DNA of 39,995 nt from Candidatus Coatesiibacteriota bacterium (GCA_020348885.1 CP070755.1:1855886-1895880); one strand, 5' to 3'; numbered from the stretch's first letter, positions 26,186 to 35,023 are shown. The notes: generated by a model not told the origin, from the letters alone. A program made the numbers and translations.

Positions 26186-27685
26186 TTACGTCGCGGGCGT
26201 GGAAAAGGGCCTTACGAGTTTACCTATTAACGGGTCGATTTTGCCTAGCAACGTACGGTCACTCCCGCTAAGCGGTTTTAATATGTATAGTACGCTTACG
26301 GTTATAAGGTAATATACAACGGCGGCGGCCGTAACCCCCCATAAACTGGTCGGCCGGATTATTATACCCGGGATTAAGCCAAGAAGACAAGCCGACATTA
26401 ACGAAACATTGAAACGAATCGGGAACGCCGCACGGATAACGCGAAGTTTTACTATTACGAGTTCTGTGGTTACGACGAGTAACTGCGAAATGCCCGTAGC
26501 GATAAACGCCCCTAATACGCCTAACGACGGGATTAGGAATAGGTTTAGTGTTACGTTTACGGCACCCGCCGCGAACCTTACTGCGAGAGCTGTCTTTTGT
26601 CGTTCGGTCGCGTATAATACCGTTATATGATTACCGCCGCCGAGTAGTTTAGCTAATAACATAAAAGACGCGTATGTTTGGAATAGAACAACCGCAGGTT
26701 CGTAAGCTTCCGAGAATACCCCTATGATAATGGCTCGTGCGTGGATTATGGAAAACAGGATTATAGGTAATGCGATCGCGCCGTAAGCTTTAACCGTTAA
26801 TTGCCACGCGTCACCCAAAACCGTTTCATCTTTGCTTGAAGCTTCGGCGAAAGATGCCAACGTAACGCCGATGAATCCGCTTATCAATAGCATATTGACC
26901 GTGTTCACCGATCTGAACGCTATTTCGTAATAGCCGATTTGCGCTTCGGCGACGTTAAATAGCCCAAGTAATATTATGTCGCTTTGTTTACCCAACGCAA
27001 AGTTAACCAGGTTCGTCAACCAGACCGCCACGCCAAACGATAACGCGGGGACGATGGGTATACGCCGCGGCCGCAGGTTTATATAGCTACGTCCTATAAA
27101 GACGTATATAAGTAACAGGGCCGAGTTCGTTATAAAAAGGACAAAAATGACGCCGACGATGCCGCCGCCGGACGCGAGAACTGCGGATATACCGATTAGT
27201 TGAAGGATTAAGCTGAGTACTTTTGTGAACGCCAATGTACCGAACCTGAATAATCCGGTTAGTAAGAACATAAAAAGTGCGTTTATATTTGCGACGAAAA
27301 TGAACGGTATAGCCAAACGTATGAGGTCGCCGAGGCCCGGGCTTTTCATGATAACGCTGATTGGGTCCGAGAGCAGGAACGCCAATCCGGCGATAACCGT
27401 CAGGATGATAATTCGGAAAGCCAAAAGCGATGAGAATAGGGAAGACTGTCTAGTTTTATCGCGCGAATCCTTCGGGATTAAAGCGTTGAGGGTTTCTTCG
27501 AATCCGAAATTCGCGAGTAAGGCGAACAACCCGCAGAAGGTCATTACTATCGCGTATTTACCGAACAGATCTGGGCCTAGAGAACGGGTTAAAACCACCG
27601 ATATGGCGAACGTAAGTCCGAACTCGGTCAAACGGGATGCCGTATTTATTATAAAACCCTTAAAAGTTTTTTTCGCCAGCGACAT
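26186..27685 (-). CDS. Polysaccharide flippase, Wzx-like (MOP superfamily)
   Basis: This 499-residue integral membrane protein has about 12-14 segments. It begins with the typical ASRLTEFGLTFAISVVLTRS and SLGPDLFGKYAIVMTF region of oligosaccharide flippases and should move lipid-linked repeat units across the inner membrane. It lies between a small unknown gene upstream and the Wzy-like gene downstream, all on the minus strand. Like wzy it is AT-rich compared with its flanks, which hints at lateral transfer of the pair. The family call is strong. Confidence 0.92.
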   Translation of the reverse strand: MSLAKKTFKGFIINTASRLTEFGLTFAISVVLTRSLGPDLFGKYAIVMTFCGLFALLANFGFEETLNALIPKDSRDKTRQSSLFSSLLAFRIIILTVIAGLAFLLSDPISVIMKSPGLGDLIRLAIPFIFVANINALFMFLLTGLFRFGTLAFTKVLSLILQLIGISAVLASGGGIVGVIFVLFITNSALLLIYVFIGRSYINLRPRRIPIVPALSFGVAVWLTNLVNFALGKQSDIILLGLFNVAEAQIGYYEIAFRSVNTVNMLLISGFIGVTLASFAEASSKDETVLGDAWQLTVKAYGAIALPIILFSIIHARAIIIGVFSEAYEPAVVLFQTYASFMLLAKLLGGGNHITVLYATERQKTALAVRFAAGAVNVTLNLFLIPSLGVLGAFIATGISQLLVVTTELVIVKLRVIRAAFPIRFNVSLMSACLLGLIPGIIIRPTSLWGVTAAAVVYYLITVSVLYILKPLSGSDRTLLGKIDPLIGKLVRPFSTPAT

Positions 27686-27708
27686 AGTTTGAAAGTCGGG
27701 AAATACGA

Positions 27709-27939
27709 TTACCGGAGAGCTTTCGCGACCGCTATATCGAACAGCTCTTGTTCGGCGATTTCGGCCGAAACCGCGGCATTGAACTTCGCCCGGTATTCTT
27801 CTATTTCGGCGCTGAACATAGACGTCGCCAACCCCATAGACTTGGCGTCCTCCAACGCTTCGGCGTCGAGTCCGGCCACCAGTTCTGCCGCTAATTCGTC
27901 CGCGAGCTTACGCGCTTCCTCGATGTCGTCGATAGCCAC
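27709..27939 (-). CDS. Small acidic helical protein of unknown function
   Basis: A 76-residue, Ala/Glu-rich, probably all-helical protein starting at GTG (MAIDDIEEARKLADELAAEL). No family is recognised. It fills the gap between the 2-epimerase (39 nt upstream) and wzx (23 nt downstream) on the same strand, with no overlap, which supports it being real. There is no strong ribosome binding site. It could be a small regulator of the polysaccharide machinery, but nothing in the sequence shows this. Confidence 0.5.
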   Translation of the reverse strand: MAIDDIEEARKLADELAAELVAGLDAEALEDAKSMGLATSMFSAEIEEYRAKFNAAVSAEIAEQELFDIAVAKALR

Positions 27940-27978
27940 GGTATCTTTGTCTCGTCCGTGATAACTACTCGTGGTTAC

Positions 27979-29085
27979 TTATTTATCGCAGGTTCGCCGG
28001 CCCGCCAACTCACTAAGCGCGTCAGCGATACGCTTACTCGGTTTTGGGTCACCGACCAACTCCCGGCGGACGAGGCGGTTATCAACGGGTCGAGCGATGG
28101 CTTTTCGAACTGCTGTTTTAATCGCTTCGGGTTCGGTACCGGCTAGGGTGTTTCCGCCGCCGTCGACGGTCTCGGTCCATTCGGTTACGTCCCTCAAAGT
28201 TACGGTCGGGACGCCGTATAGATACGCTTCTCGTTGTATTCCGCCCGAATCGGTTATCACCGCGGCCGTACTATAGATTAAAGCAAGCGTAGTTATATAT
28301 CCGGCGGGTTCGGTTAAGGTAACTTTATTGTACTCAGCTAACCGGTCCCATAGCCCGAATTCCCGGAGTCGCTTCTCGGTCCTCGGGTGCACCGGGAATA
28401 CCACCTTCAAAGGGATATCGAATAACGCTTCGGTTACTTTACGGAGTTCGCCGGCGTCGTCCACCGTAGCCTGTCGGTGACAGGTGACGAATACGTACTC
28501 GCCGCGGTTCACGCCGAAAGGTGAAACGCGTTCTACGTCTTCGGCCAACGGTATCGCTTTCAACGCCGTTTCGTACGTTGTATCGCCAGCGTCTATTACT
28601 TTACCGGTAGCCCCTTCGGCCGCCAGTATGTCCGCCGCCCGTTCGTGCGGCACGACCAATACGTCCGATAATTTATCGGTTATTACCCGGTTCCGTTCCT
28701 CCGGCATTTTCATATCGCCTGACCGAAGCCCCGCTTCGACGTGAGCCAGCGGTACCCCCGCCAGGTCGGCGGCCAGTGCGCCCGCGAGAGTTGAGTTAGT
28801 ATCACCGAAAACGGCGCAAACCGCCGGCGCATCTTCCTGGATTACGTCCCACAGTCGTTCAATCATCTTGGCTATCTGCGGCGCTGGCGCCATCGGGCCG
28901 ACCTCAAGTTGCCTGTCCGGCGTCGGTATCGAAAGCTCCTCGAAAAAAGCCCGCGACATCCGGTAGTCATAGTGCTGGCCGGTGTGGACGAGTAACCACT
29001 CGTATCCGTCGAGTTCCTGCTCAACTACCGGCGCGGCCTTAATGAACTGAGGCCGCGCTCCCACGATCAACATTATCTTATCCAC
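27979..29085 (-). CDS. wecB: UDP-N-acetylglucosamine 2-epimerase, non-hydrolysing (WecB/WbpI-like)
   Basis: The enzyme interconverts UDP-GlcNAc and UDP-ManNAc, or in WbpI/WlbD acts on the diacetamido uronic acid form. The 368 residues show VGARPQFIKAAP, FGDTNSTLAGALAA, HVEAGLRSGDMKMPEERNR, the conserved HR in VTCHRQAT and ITDSGGIQREA near 280, all in family order. It overlaps the upstream aminotransferase gene by 8 nt. The WlbA- and WlbB-like genes lie nearby on the other strand, so the WbpI role is plausible. The symbol is for the family; which substrate is used cannot be decided from sequence. Confidence 0.92.
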   Translation of the reverse strand: MDKIMLIVGARPQFIKAAPVVEQELDGYEWLLVHTGQHYDYRMSRAFFEELSIPTPDRQLEVGPMAPAPQIAKMIERLWDVIQEDAPAVCAVFGDTNSTLAGALAADLAGVPLAHVEAGLRSGDMKMPEERNRVITDKLSDVLVVPHERAADILAAEGATGKVIDAGDTTYETALKAIPLAEDVERVSPFGVNRGEYVFVTCHRQATVDDAGELRKVTEALFDIPLKVVFPVHPRTEKRLREFGLWDRLAEYNKVTLTEPAGYITTLALIYSTAAVITDSGGIQREAYLYGVPTVTLRDVTEWTETVDGGGNTLAGTEPEAIKTAVRKAIARPVDNRLVRRELVGDPKPSKRIADALSELAGRRTCDK

Positions 29086-30184
29086 GGTAAAAACCCTCTA
29101 CGGTGGAACAGACCGAATCCAGTTGCCCGTCGGTCATCTGCGAGAACAACGGCAGCGATAGTACTTCGGCCGCGGCTGTTTCCGCTTCCGGGAAATCACC
29201 CGGCTTGTGGCCGAGAAAACCGAAAGCTTCGGTAACGTGTAAGGGTATCGGGTAGTAAACGGCGCAGCCGATATCCCGACTCTGTAAGTGTTCCATAAGC
29301 TCGTCTCGGCGTTCTACCCGAGCCGTAAATTGGTGATACGCCGGTTCTCGGCCTTCCGGCTCCTCCAAAAGCGTAACGCCCAGAACGCCGGTGAGCCGCT
29401 CGCGGTAGGCGTTTACTATATCCCGTTTCCGTAAAACCCAATCGTTCAGGTATCGTAGCTTGACGGAAAGGACCGCAGCTTGCATAGCGTCAAGCCGGGC
29501 TTTATATCCTATAACGCCGGGGTAGTTTTTACGCTTCGCGCCGTGTACCCGCAACGCCCTAACTTCTTCCGCTAGTTCGGCGTTGTCGGTTACGATTGCC
29601 CCGCCGTCCCCGTACGCACCTAGGTTCTTGGTAGGGAAGAAACTGAAGCAACCGGCTTCCCCGAACGTTCCCACAAAGCGCCCTGCGTACCTGGAACCCG
29701 CTGCTTGCGCCGCGTCTTCGACGACCGGTACGCCTGTTTCAGAGGCAATTTCGCGAAGTTTTGCGAGGTCGCACGGCATCCCGTACAGGTGGACGGGCAG
29801 TATCGCCGCCGTTTTGGGGTTTATCGTATTTTTAATCGCATCGGCGTTCACGTTAAGCGTACCCGGTTCCACGTCCACGAAGACCGGGCGCGCGCCCAGG
29901 CGTACGATAACGTCCGCCGAAGCGACGAACGTAAACGGCGTCGTTATAACCTCGTCGCCTTCGCCCACGCCCAGAGCCCTTAGCGATAAGAGAAGCGCGT
30001 CCGTCCCCGACGAAACGCCTACGCAGTACTCGACGCCCAAGTATTCTGCGAATTCTTCTTCGAAGCGTTCGACGTAAGGCCCGAGTGTGTATTTGCCGGA
30101 ATCCAAGAACTTCGACAGATGGTCGTCGATTTCGTGCGCTATCGAACGGTACTCGGCGGCTACGTCCATCAAGGGAACTGCCAT
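29078..30184 (-). CDS. DegT/DnrJ/EryC1/StrS sugar aminotransferase (WlbC/WbpE-like)
   Basis: The 368-residue PLP enzyme has the full family set: YTLGPYVERFEEEFAEYLG, GVSSGTDALLLSLRALG, VEDAAQAAG with the PLP Asp, and FFPTKNLGAYGDGG with the PLP Lys near 190. It would transfer an amino group from glutamate to a keto-sugar nucleotide; with the WlbA-like dehydrogenase the natural product would be the 3-amino uronic acid. GGAGG lies 5 nt before the ATG. The gene is 36 nt downstream of mutS2 and overlaps the 2-epimerase gene, so it probably heads the minus-strand glycan genes. Confidence 0.92.
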   Translation of the reverse strand: MAVPLMDVAAEYRSIAHEIDDHLSKFLDSGKYTLGPYVERFEEEFAEYLGVEYCVGVSSGTDALLLSLRALGVGEGDEVITTPFTFVASADVIVRLGARPVFVDVEPGTLNVNADAIKNTINPKTAAILPVHLYGMPCDLAKLREIASETGVPVVEDAAQAAGSRYAGRFVGTFGEAGCFSFFPTKNLGAYGDGGAIVTDNAELAEEVRALRVHGAKRKNYPGVIGYKARLDAMQAAVLSVKLRYLNDWVLRKRDIVNAYRERLTGVLGVTLLEEPEGREPAYHQFTARVERRDELMEHLQSRDIGCAVYYPIPLHVTEAFGFLGHKPGDFPEAETAAAEVLSLPLFSQMTDGQLDSVCSTVEGFYRG

Positions 30185-30220
30185 TAAACCTCCATATACG
30201 TATTCCCGGAATATGGTTTG

Positions 30221-32551
30221 TTATTTTAGTACTGCTACCGTTACACCCTCGTTGCCTTCGGGGCCGGGCCCGAATTCCTTTACAATCCGGTGGGTTTTAA
30301 GGAAACGGCGTATCCCGTCGCGAAGGGCGCCGGTGCCGTGGCCGTGGATTACCTCGACCGATTTTAAGTTCGCGAACGCCGCGGCGTCCAGATACTTGTC
30401 GAGTTCGACGAGGGCCTCCTCGACCCGGGACCCGATGAGGTCGATAGAAGGTAATATTTCCGGCGCCGCGGGCGTTTTGACGCCTCGCGTTTCCCTATCA
30501 CCTTTTGTATGTTCTAGGTCGGCCAGGTCCACGTTCGCGGCGACGGAACCGAACTTTACCGTCGCCCGGTTTTTTCCTTCTTCGACGGCTACTATCTGCC
30601 CCTTCGTAGACGTTCCGCGGACGATTACCCAGTCGCCCGGCGAAAAAACGCCGCCGGTCGCCCGCCCGGCGCGTCCGGTTTCCTCGGCCTCTTTTTCCCT
30701 CAACTCCCGTTCCATCTCGGCCAGCTCGGTTCGTATCGAGTCGGCGGCCCGCGACCCCTCGGCTTCCTTCAGTTCCTTCACTATGGCCGCGGCCTGCCGC
30801 CGCGCTTCCTTCACTATCCGCGCCGCTTCGGCGTATGCGTCGTCCCGCAAACTCGACGCGTGTTCTTCGGCCTCCGCTTCCCTGGCGTCAAGGCCAGCTT
30901 GTTTCGCGCGGAGGGCTTCTTCCAATTTGAGCAGTCCCGTTTCTAACGTTGTTACTTCCCGTTCCTTCGTTTCGAGGCGTGTCAACAGGTCTCCGAGTTT
31001 CGTTTCCTCCTCGTCCAGGCCGGCTTCCACCTCGGACAAAAAATCGCGAGGGAACCCTACCCGCCCGAGTATCGCCACGGCCTCGGACGACCCTGGGCGG
31101 CCCACAACGAGGTTGTACAGGGGCGCCAACGTCTTCGCGTCGAACTCGACGGCCGCGTTCACGTACCCCTCGTTCTCCAACGCGAACATCTTCAAGTCGT
31201 CGTAGTGGGTGGTGGCGAGGACCAGGGCGCCCGCGGCTTTCAATCGCCTCAGAACCGCCGCCGCTATCGCCGCGCCGTACTTGGGGCTGGTCCCCACGCC
31301 TATCTCGTCTATCAAAACCAGGCTCCGGTCGTTGACCGCGTTGACGAACTTCAAAGCTTTGACCATATGGGCGGTGAACGTGCTGAGGTTACCTTCGATG
31401 CTGGACTCGTCGCCGATGTCGGCGTAGATGTTCTTGAAAAACCCGACCGCGCTGTCTTTCGCGGCGGGCACCGGCACGCCACTCAGGGCCATCGCCGTAA
31501 GGAGCCCGGCGGTTTTCAGCGCGACCGTTTTTCCGCCGGCGTTGGGCCCGCTTATCAACATCCCGGCGTAGTCATCGCCGACTTCGACGTCTATTGGCAC
31601 GACGTCGCGGCCGTCCGGCGCCGTAACCAACGACGGGTGCCGGGCTCTCTTTAGCTTGAGAACCGGGTTATCGGACAGCGACGGCGTTTCCCCGTCGAGA
31701 GACCGGCCGTATCCGGCGCGGGCCGCTATGAAGTCCAACTCCGAAACTATTTCCAGGTTCGACGCCAGCGCGTCGGCGTTCTCACGGGCGACGTACGAGA
31801 TACGCCGGAGTATCTTCGCGACCTCCTCCTCCTCGGCGGCCAATAGACGCTCCAGCTCGTTGTTCAATTCGACTACGGGCATCGGTTCGACGAAAGCCGT
31901 TACCCCCGACGAGCTGTGCCCGTGGACGACGCCCCGGACGTGGCTCATACTGTCAGTTCGAACGGGGAGTACGTATCGCCCGCCGCGCTGGGTTACTATC
32001 GGTTCCCGGAGCCACTTCTTCATCTTGGGCGAGCGGATTATTCGGTCCAGGGCGCCGCGGATGTCGTCCTTTTTGCGGCCTACGTCCTTTCGTATCGCGG
32101 CGAGCGCCGGCGTCGCGTCGTCCCGGACGTTGCCCTCTTCGTCTATCGCTTTCGCGATTTCGTCGGCGAGCTCCCGGCAGGGGTCGAGGGCCGCCGCGTA
32201 ACCGGCGAGAATCGGGTATCGGTCCGCGTCCTTCACGTCCCGCGAACACCGCGCGCACGCCATCAGGAATTCGCCGAGGGTTAGCAACTCCGGCCCGCCG
32301 AGGACCCCGTCTTTCTTAACCCTTTCGATAAACGGACAGATATCGCTTATGCCGCCGAGTGGCAGACCGCCTTCCAGGTCTGTGAACGTCATGGCTTCGT
32401 CGGCTTCGGCCATCGCCTGGCGGGCGTTTTCGTAGGTTTCGAGGGGCGCCATGGCGGCGGCGGCCGCGCGGCCCAGCTCGCTGAACGCCGCGGCGGCTAC
32501 GCCTTCGCGTACCAGATGATATTCGATCGCTTCCAGGGACTTCTCGTCCAT
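30221..32551 (-). CDS. mutS2: Endonuclease MutS2
   Basis: MutS2 binds branched or stalled DNA and ribosome collisions, depending on species. The 776 residues have the MutS core without mismatch-recognition domain I, a Walker A GPNAGGKT near 334-341, a VLIDEIGVGTSP Walker B, a long coiled coil (about 510-620), a KOW-like region (FSPGDWVIVRGTSTKGQIV) and a C-terminal Smr nuclease domain with IDLIG and VEVIHGHGTGALRDGIR. Everything is intact and of normal length. Upstream there is a GC-rich palindromic leader and a divergent class V aminotransferase gene. It may be co-transcribed with the glycan genes that follow, without functional meaning. Confidence 0.96.
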   Translation of the reverse strand: MDEKSLEAIEYHLVREGVAAAAFSELGRAAAAAMAPLETYENARQAMAEADEAMTFTDLEGGLPLGGISDICPFIERVKKDGVLGGPELLTLGEFLMACARCSRDVKDADRYPILAGYAAALDPCRELADEIAKAIDEEGNVRDDATPALAAIRKDVGRKKDDIRGALDRIIRSPKMKKWLREPIVTQRGGRYVLPVRTDSMSHVRGVVHGHSSSGVTAFVEPMPVVELNNELERLLAAEEEEVAKILRRISYVARENADALASNLEIVSELDFIAARAGYGRSLDGETPSLSDNPVLKLKRARHPSLVTAPDGRDVVPIDVEVGDDYAGMLISGPNAGGKTVALKTAGLLTAMALSGVPVPAAKDSAVGFFKNIYADIGDESSIEGNLSTFTAHMVKALKFVNAVNDRSLVLIDEIGVGTSPKYGAAIAAAVLRRLKAAGALVLATTHYDDLKMFALENEGYVNAAVEFDAKTLAPLYNLVVGRPGSSEAVAILGRVGFPRDFLSEVEAGLDEEETKLGDLLTRLETKEREVTTLETGLLKLEEALRAKQAGLDAREAEAEEHASSLRDDAYAEAARIVKEARRQAAAIVKELKEAEGSRAADSIRTELAEMERELREKEAEETGRAGRATGGVFSPGDWVIVRGTSTKGQIVAVEEGKNRATVKFGSVAANVDLADLEHTKGDRETRGVKTPAAPEILPSIDLIGSRVEEALVELDKYLDAAAFANLKSVEVIHGHGTGALRDGIRRFLKTHRIVKEFGPGPEGNEGVTVAVLK

Positions 32552-32564
32552 AAAGTATCTAAAA

Positions 32565-32583
32565 GCCGCGGCGCCGCCGCGGC
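32565..32583 (-). other. GC-rich inverted repeat in the mutS2 leader
   Basis: The self-complementary octamer GCCGCGGC occurs twice (32565-32572 and 32576-32583) with 3 nt between, 13 nt upstream of the mutS2 ATG. As RNA it gives an 8-bp stem that could limit ribosome access; as DNA it is a possible protein site. Confidence 0.35.
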
Positions 32584-32627
32584 GTCAATCACGCATATAC
32601 GTCTTTATTGGGCGTTAACTCTTCCGA

Positions 32628-32656
32628 AAACTATCATATACGTTATATAAAGTCAA
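32628..32656 (-). promoter_or_regulatory. Candidate promoter of mutS2
   Basis: On the minus strand, TTGACT (32656-32651), a 17-bp spacer and TAGTTT (32633-32628) are present. The -35 is strong and the -10 weak. The leader would be about 70 nt. Confidence 0.4.
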
Positions 32657-32691
32657 CGACGACGACGCCGGCGGGCCGCGAAGCCCCGTTT

Positions 32692-32721
32692 TTGCTTGTT
32701 AGACCGCCTGTTATGTATAAT
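32692..32721 (+). promoter_or_regulatory. Promoter of the class V aminotransferase gene
   Basis: TTGCTT (32692-32697), an 18-bp spacer and a perfect TATAAT (32716-32721) lie 23 nt before the GTG start at 32745. The ribosome binding site AAGGTGG (32733-32739) lies between. Confidence 0.55.
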
Positions 32722-32744
32722 AATCGGGCCTGAAGGTGGGATTT

Positions 32745-33878
32745 GTGAACGACGACGTACGCTCTCTTTTCGAGATAACGAAGACGAAGACGTTCCTCAA
32801 TAACGCGTCCCACGGGCCGCATCCCGAACCGGCCCGCCGCGCTATGGTCGATTACTTCGCCCGGCGTGCGACCAACGACATACCGGAGGAGGAGTTGGGC
32901 GCGGTAGTCGAGGAGACCCGCGACGAGCTAGCGCGTCTCGTGGGCGCGCCCCGGGAAACCGTCTCTATAGTCGGCAACACCACCATGGGTTTAAGCCTGA
33001 TTACCGCGGCGTATCCCTTCGAGCCGGGCGACGAGGTGCTCGTCCTGGACCGGTGCTTCCCGTCGGCGGTGCTCCCCTGGCTCCACCTCCGCGGCCGGGG
33101 CGTCGAAGTGCGGTTGGTGCCTGCCGACCGGTACCCGGACCTTGAGCGCGCCCTCGATATGGTCACGCCGAGTACCCGCTTACTCGCCGCGAGTTGGGTC
33201 CGTTTCTTCGACGGTTACAGGATGGACCTGGGCGAGTGGGCGGCGGCCTTACACGAGAGGGGCGTTCGGTTCGTCGTAGACGGGATGCAGGGGCTTGGGG
33301 TGGTGGACGTGGACCTGCCGGCGACGTGCGTGGACGCGATGGCGGCCGGCGGCGCCAAGTGGTTACTATCGCCCTGCGGGACCGGGCTGTTGTACGTGGC
33401 GCCAGAGTTCCGCCGGGAGCTTACGATGCCGTTCGCCGGGTGGATGCAGATGATAGAATGGGAGGCCTTCGACGACGGCCACTTCCTCGACTACGACGTC
33501 CACGACCCGGGCGACGGCCGCGCTTTCGAGGCGGGGACGTATCCGTTCGGGCTCCTCGTCGGGATGCGCGAATCGGTCCGACTCCTGAACGAAGTCGGCA
33601 TAGCTAACATCGAAAAGCACGTACAAGGGCTGTTGGACCGACTCGTAGAACGAGTAGAAGCGATACCGGGCTGCGGCGTCCGTTCAGACTTATCGTCCGG
33701 GCATCGGTCCGGGATAATCTCCCTTGAGACGCCGGACCCAAGGGTTGATACGGAACGACTACTCGCGAACGACGTGATAGTGAGTTACCGGCAGGGCGGT
33801 ATCCGGGTCTCGCCGTACCTGTTCAACGACGAGGACGATATAGAGCGGCTCGTAGATGTGCTTGCGGGGGATACTTAA
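32745..33878 (+). CDS. Class V aminotransferase-fold PLP enzyme (cysteine desulfurase/epimerase-like)
   Basis: A fold I PLP enzyme of 377 residues. It starts with FLNNASHGPHPEPARRAM, typical of the class V group that includes cysteine desulfurases, isopenicillin N epimerase-like enzymes and kynureninase. VDGMQGLGVVDVD supplies the PLP Asp, and AGGAKWLLSPCGTG near 200-213 the PLP Lys. No desulfurase active-site Cys loop is evident near the C-terminus, so sulfur transfer is doubtful. GTG 32745 is preferred over GTG 32736 because AAGGTGG is spaced correctly only for the former. It is divergent from mutS2 and stands alone. The substrate is unknown. Confidence 0.85.
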   Translation: MNDDVRSLFEITKTKTFLNNASHGPHPEPARRAMVDYFARRATNDIPEEELGAVVEETRDELARLVGAPRETVSIVGNTTMGLSLITAAYPFEPGDEVLVLDRCFPSAVLPWLHLRGRGVEVRLVPADRYPDLERALDMVTPSTRLLAASWVRFFDGYRMDLGEWAAALHERGVRFVVDGMQGLGVVDVDLPATCVDAMAAGGAKWLLSPCGTGLLYVAPEFRRELTMPFAGWMQMIEWEAFDDGHFLDYDVHDPGDGRAFEAGTYPFGLLVGMRESVRLLNEVGIANIEKHVQGLLDRLVERVEAIPGCGVRSDLSSGHRSGIISLETPDPRVDTERLLANDVIVSYRQGGIRVSPYLFNDEDDIERLVDVLAGDT

Positions 33879-33930
33879 CGTACGGGTTGGTAGGGTCGGT
33901 GTTGGCCCTTACGTATAGTTAGTTTAGTAC
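33879..33930. repeat. Imperfect inverted repeat after the class V gene
   Basis: GTAGGG and CCCTTAC pair with one bulge around 33890-33914. The tail resembles the GGCCCTACGT end of the hairpin at 264-291. It may be a weak terminator or a copy of a small dispersed palindrome; the similarity is short. Confidence 0.25.
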
Positions 33931-33970
33931 CTTTCGAAGGGCGTTTTATCGGAAGATAGGGATACGTTTT

Positions 33971-33999
33971 TTGATTCACCCGGTATTATCTGCTAAAAT
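33971..33999 (+). promoter_or_regulatory. Sigma70-like promoter of the GT2 gene (near-leaderless)
   Basis: TTGATT (33971-33976), a 17-bp spacer and TAAAAT (33994-33999) end 9 nt before the TTG start at 34009, the same geometry as the ubiA promoter. There is no ribosome binding site. Confidence 0.7.
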
Positions 34000-34008
34000 A
34001 CGAACACC

Positions 34009-34971
34009 TTGAAACTCATCATCCAAATCCCGTGCTTTAACGAGGCCGAGACCCTGCCGGAGACCCTGGCGGACCTGCCCCGGGAGATTGACGGCATCGA
34101 CCGGGTCGAGGTACTCATCGTCGACGACGGCTCCACCGACGGCACCGCCGACGTGGCCCGGGAGCACGGCGCCGACCACGTGGTCCGGTTCGGTCAGAAC
34201 AAGGGGCTGGCCGCCGCGTTCAGCCGGGGTTTGGACGTGTGTCTGGCGCTGGGCGCCGACGTCGTCGTCGGGACCGACGCCGACAACCAGTACGTCGGCG
34301 CCGATATCGCGGAGCTGGTCGCGCCGATAGTTGAAGGCGAGGCCGACATGGTCATCGGCGCGCGGCCCATCCGCGAGATGGCCGACTTCTCCTTCGTTAA
34401 AAAGCGGCTCCAGCGCCTCGGCAGCTTCGTCGTCCGGATGCTTTCCGGGACCCGGGTTCCCGACGCTACGTCGGGCTTCCGGGCGTACAGCCGGGAAGCG
34501 GCGATGAAGCTGGTCGTCCTGGGCGAGTTCACTTACACTCTCGAGACGATAATACAGTCCCAGTACAAGGGCCTGACGGTCGCGTCTGTTCCGATTCGGG
34601 TGAACCCGCTGACGCGGAAGTCCAGGTTGTTCAAGTCCATCCCGGAGTACCTGCGCCGGTCCCTCAACACGATGTTCCGGGCATACCTGCTCTTCCGGCC
34701 GCTACGGGTGATGGGGGCGGCAGGCGTCCTGTTGACCCTCCCCGGCCTGGCCCTTTTCGCCCGGTGGCTATACTTCTACTTCTCGGTCGAGGGCGCCACC
34801 GGCCACGTTCAGTCTCTCATCTTCGGCGCAATCTTCGTGTTCGTCGGCTTCCAGGTAATCGTGATAGGGTTACTCGCAGATTTAATCGCGGCGAACAGGC
34901 GCTTTCTGGAGGACGTTCTCTACCGGGTGAAGAAGGTCGAGTACGACACGCCGGACCGCGTAGTAAAATAA
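34009..34971 (+). CDS. Family 2 glycosyltransferase, polyprenyl-phosphate type, with C-terminal membrane segments
   Basis: The 320-residue protein begins directly with the GT-A fold (IIQIPCFNEAETLPETLADL). VLIVDDGSTDGTADVA and VVVGTDADNQY carry the nucleotide- and metal-binding Asp residues, and ATSGFRAYSREAAMKL resembles dolichol-phosphate-mannose-synthase-type enzymes. Two membrane segments at about 230-255 and 270-300 anchor it. It likely loads a sugar onto polyprenyl phosphate, or adds it to a lipid-linked glycan, at the inner membrane. The TTG start has no ribosome binding site, but a good promoter ends 9 nt upstream. It stands outside the main glycan locus. Confidence 0.88.
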   Translation: MKLIIQIPCFNEAETLPETLADLPREIDGIDRVEVLIVDDGSTDGTADVAREHGADHVVRFGQNKGLAAAFSRGLDVCLALGADVVVGTDADNQYVGADIAELVAPIVEGEADMVIGARPIREMADFSFVKKRLQRLGSFVVRMLSGTRVPDATSGFRAYSREAAMKLVVLGEFTYTLETIIQSQYKGLTVASVPIRVNPLTRKSRLFKSIPEYLRRSLNTMFRAYLLFRPLRVMGAAGVLLTLPGLALFARWLYFYFSVEGATGHVQSLIFGAIFVFVGFQVIVIGLLADLIAANRRFLEDVLYRVKKVEYDTPDRVVK

Positions 34972-34994
34972 CGCCCGTTTTTCGGCGATTTGAC

Positions 34995-35023
34995 TTGTAA
35001 ACAGGATTAAAATCTGCTATAGG
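34995..35023 (+). promoter_or_regulatory. Candidate promoter of the MIP18/SufT-like gene
   Basis: TTGTAA (34995-35000), a 17-bp spacer and TATAGG (35018-35023) form a moderate match. A TTGACT overlaps the -35 at 34990-34995. The leader would be about 40 nt to GTG 35072. Confidence 0.35.

Noticed and set aside
30087-31205. 372-codon open frame antisense to mutS2
   Set aside because: Ser/Arg/Pro-rich low-complexity translation typical of a coding shadow; MutS2 on the other strand is complete.
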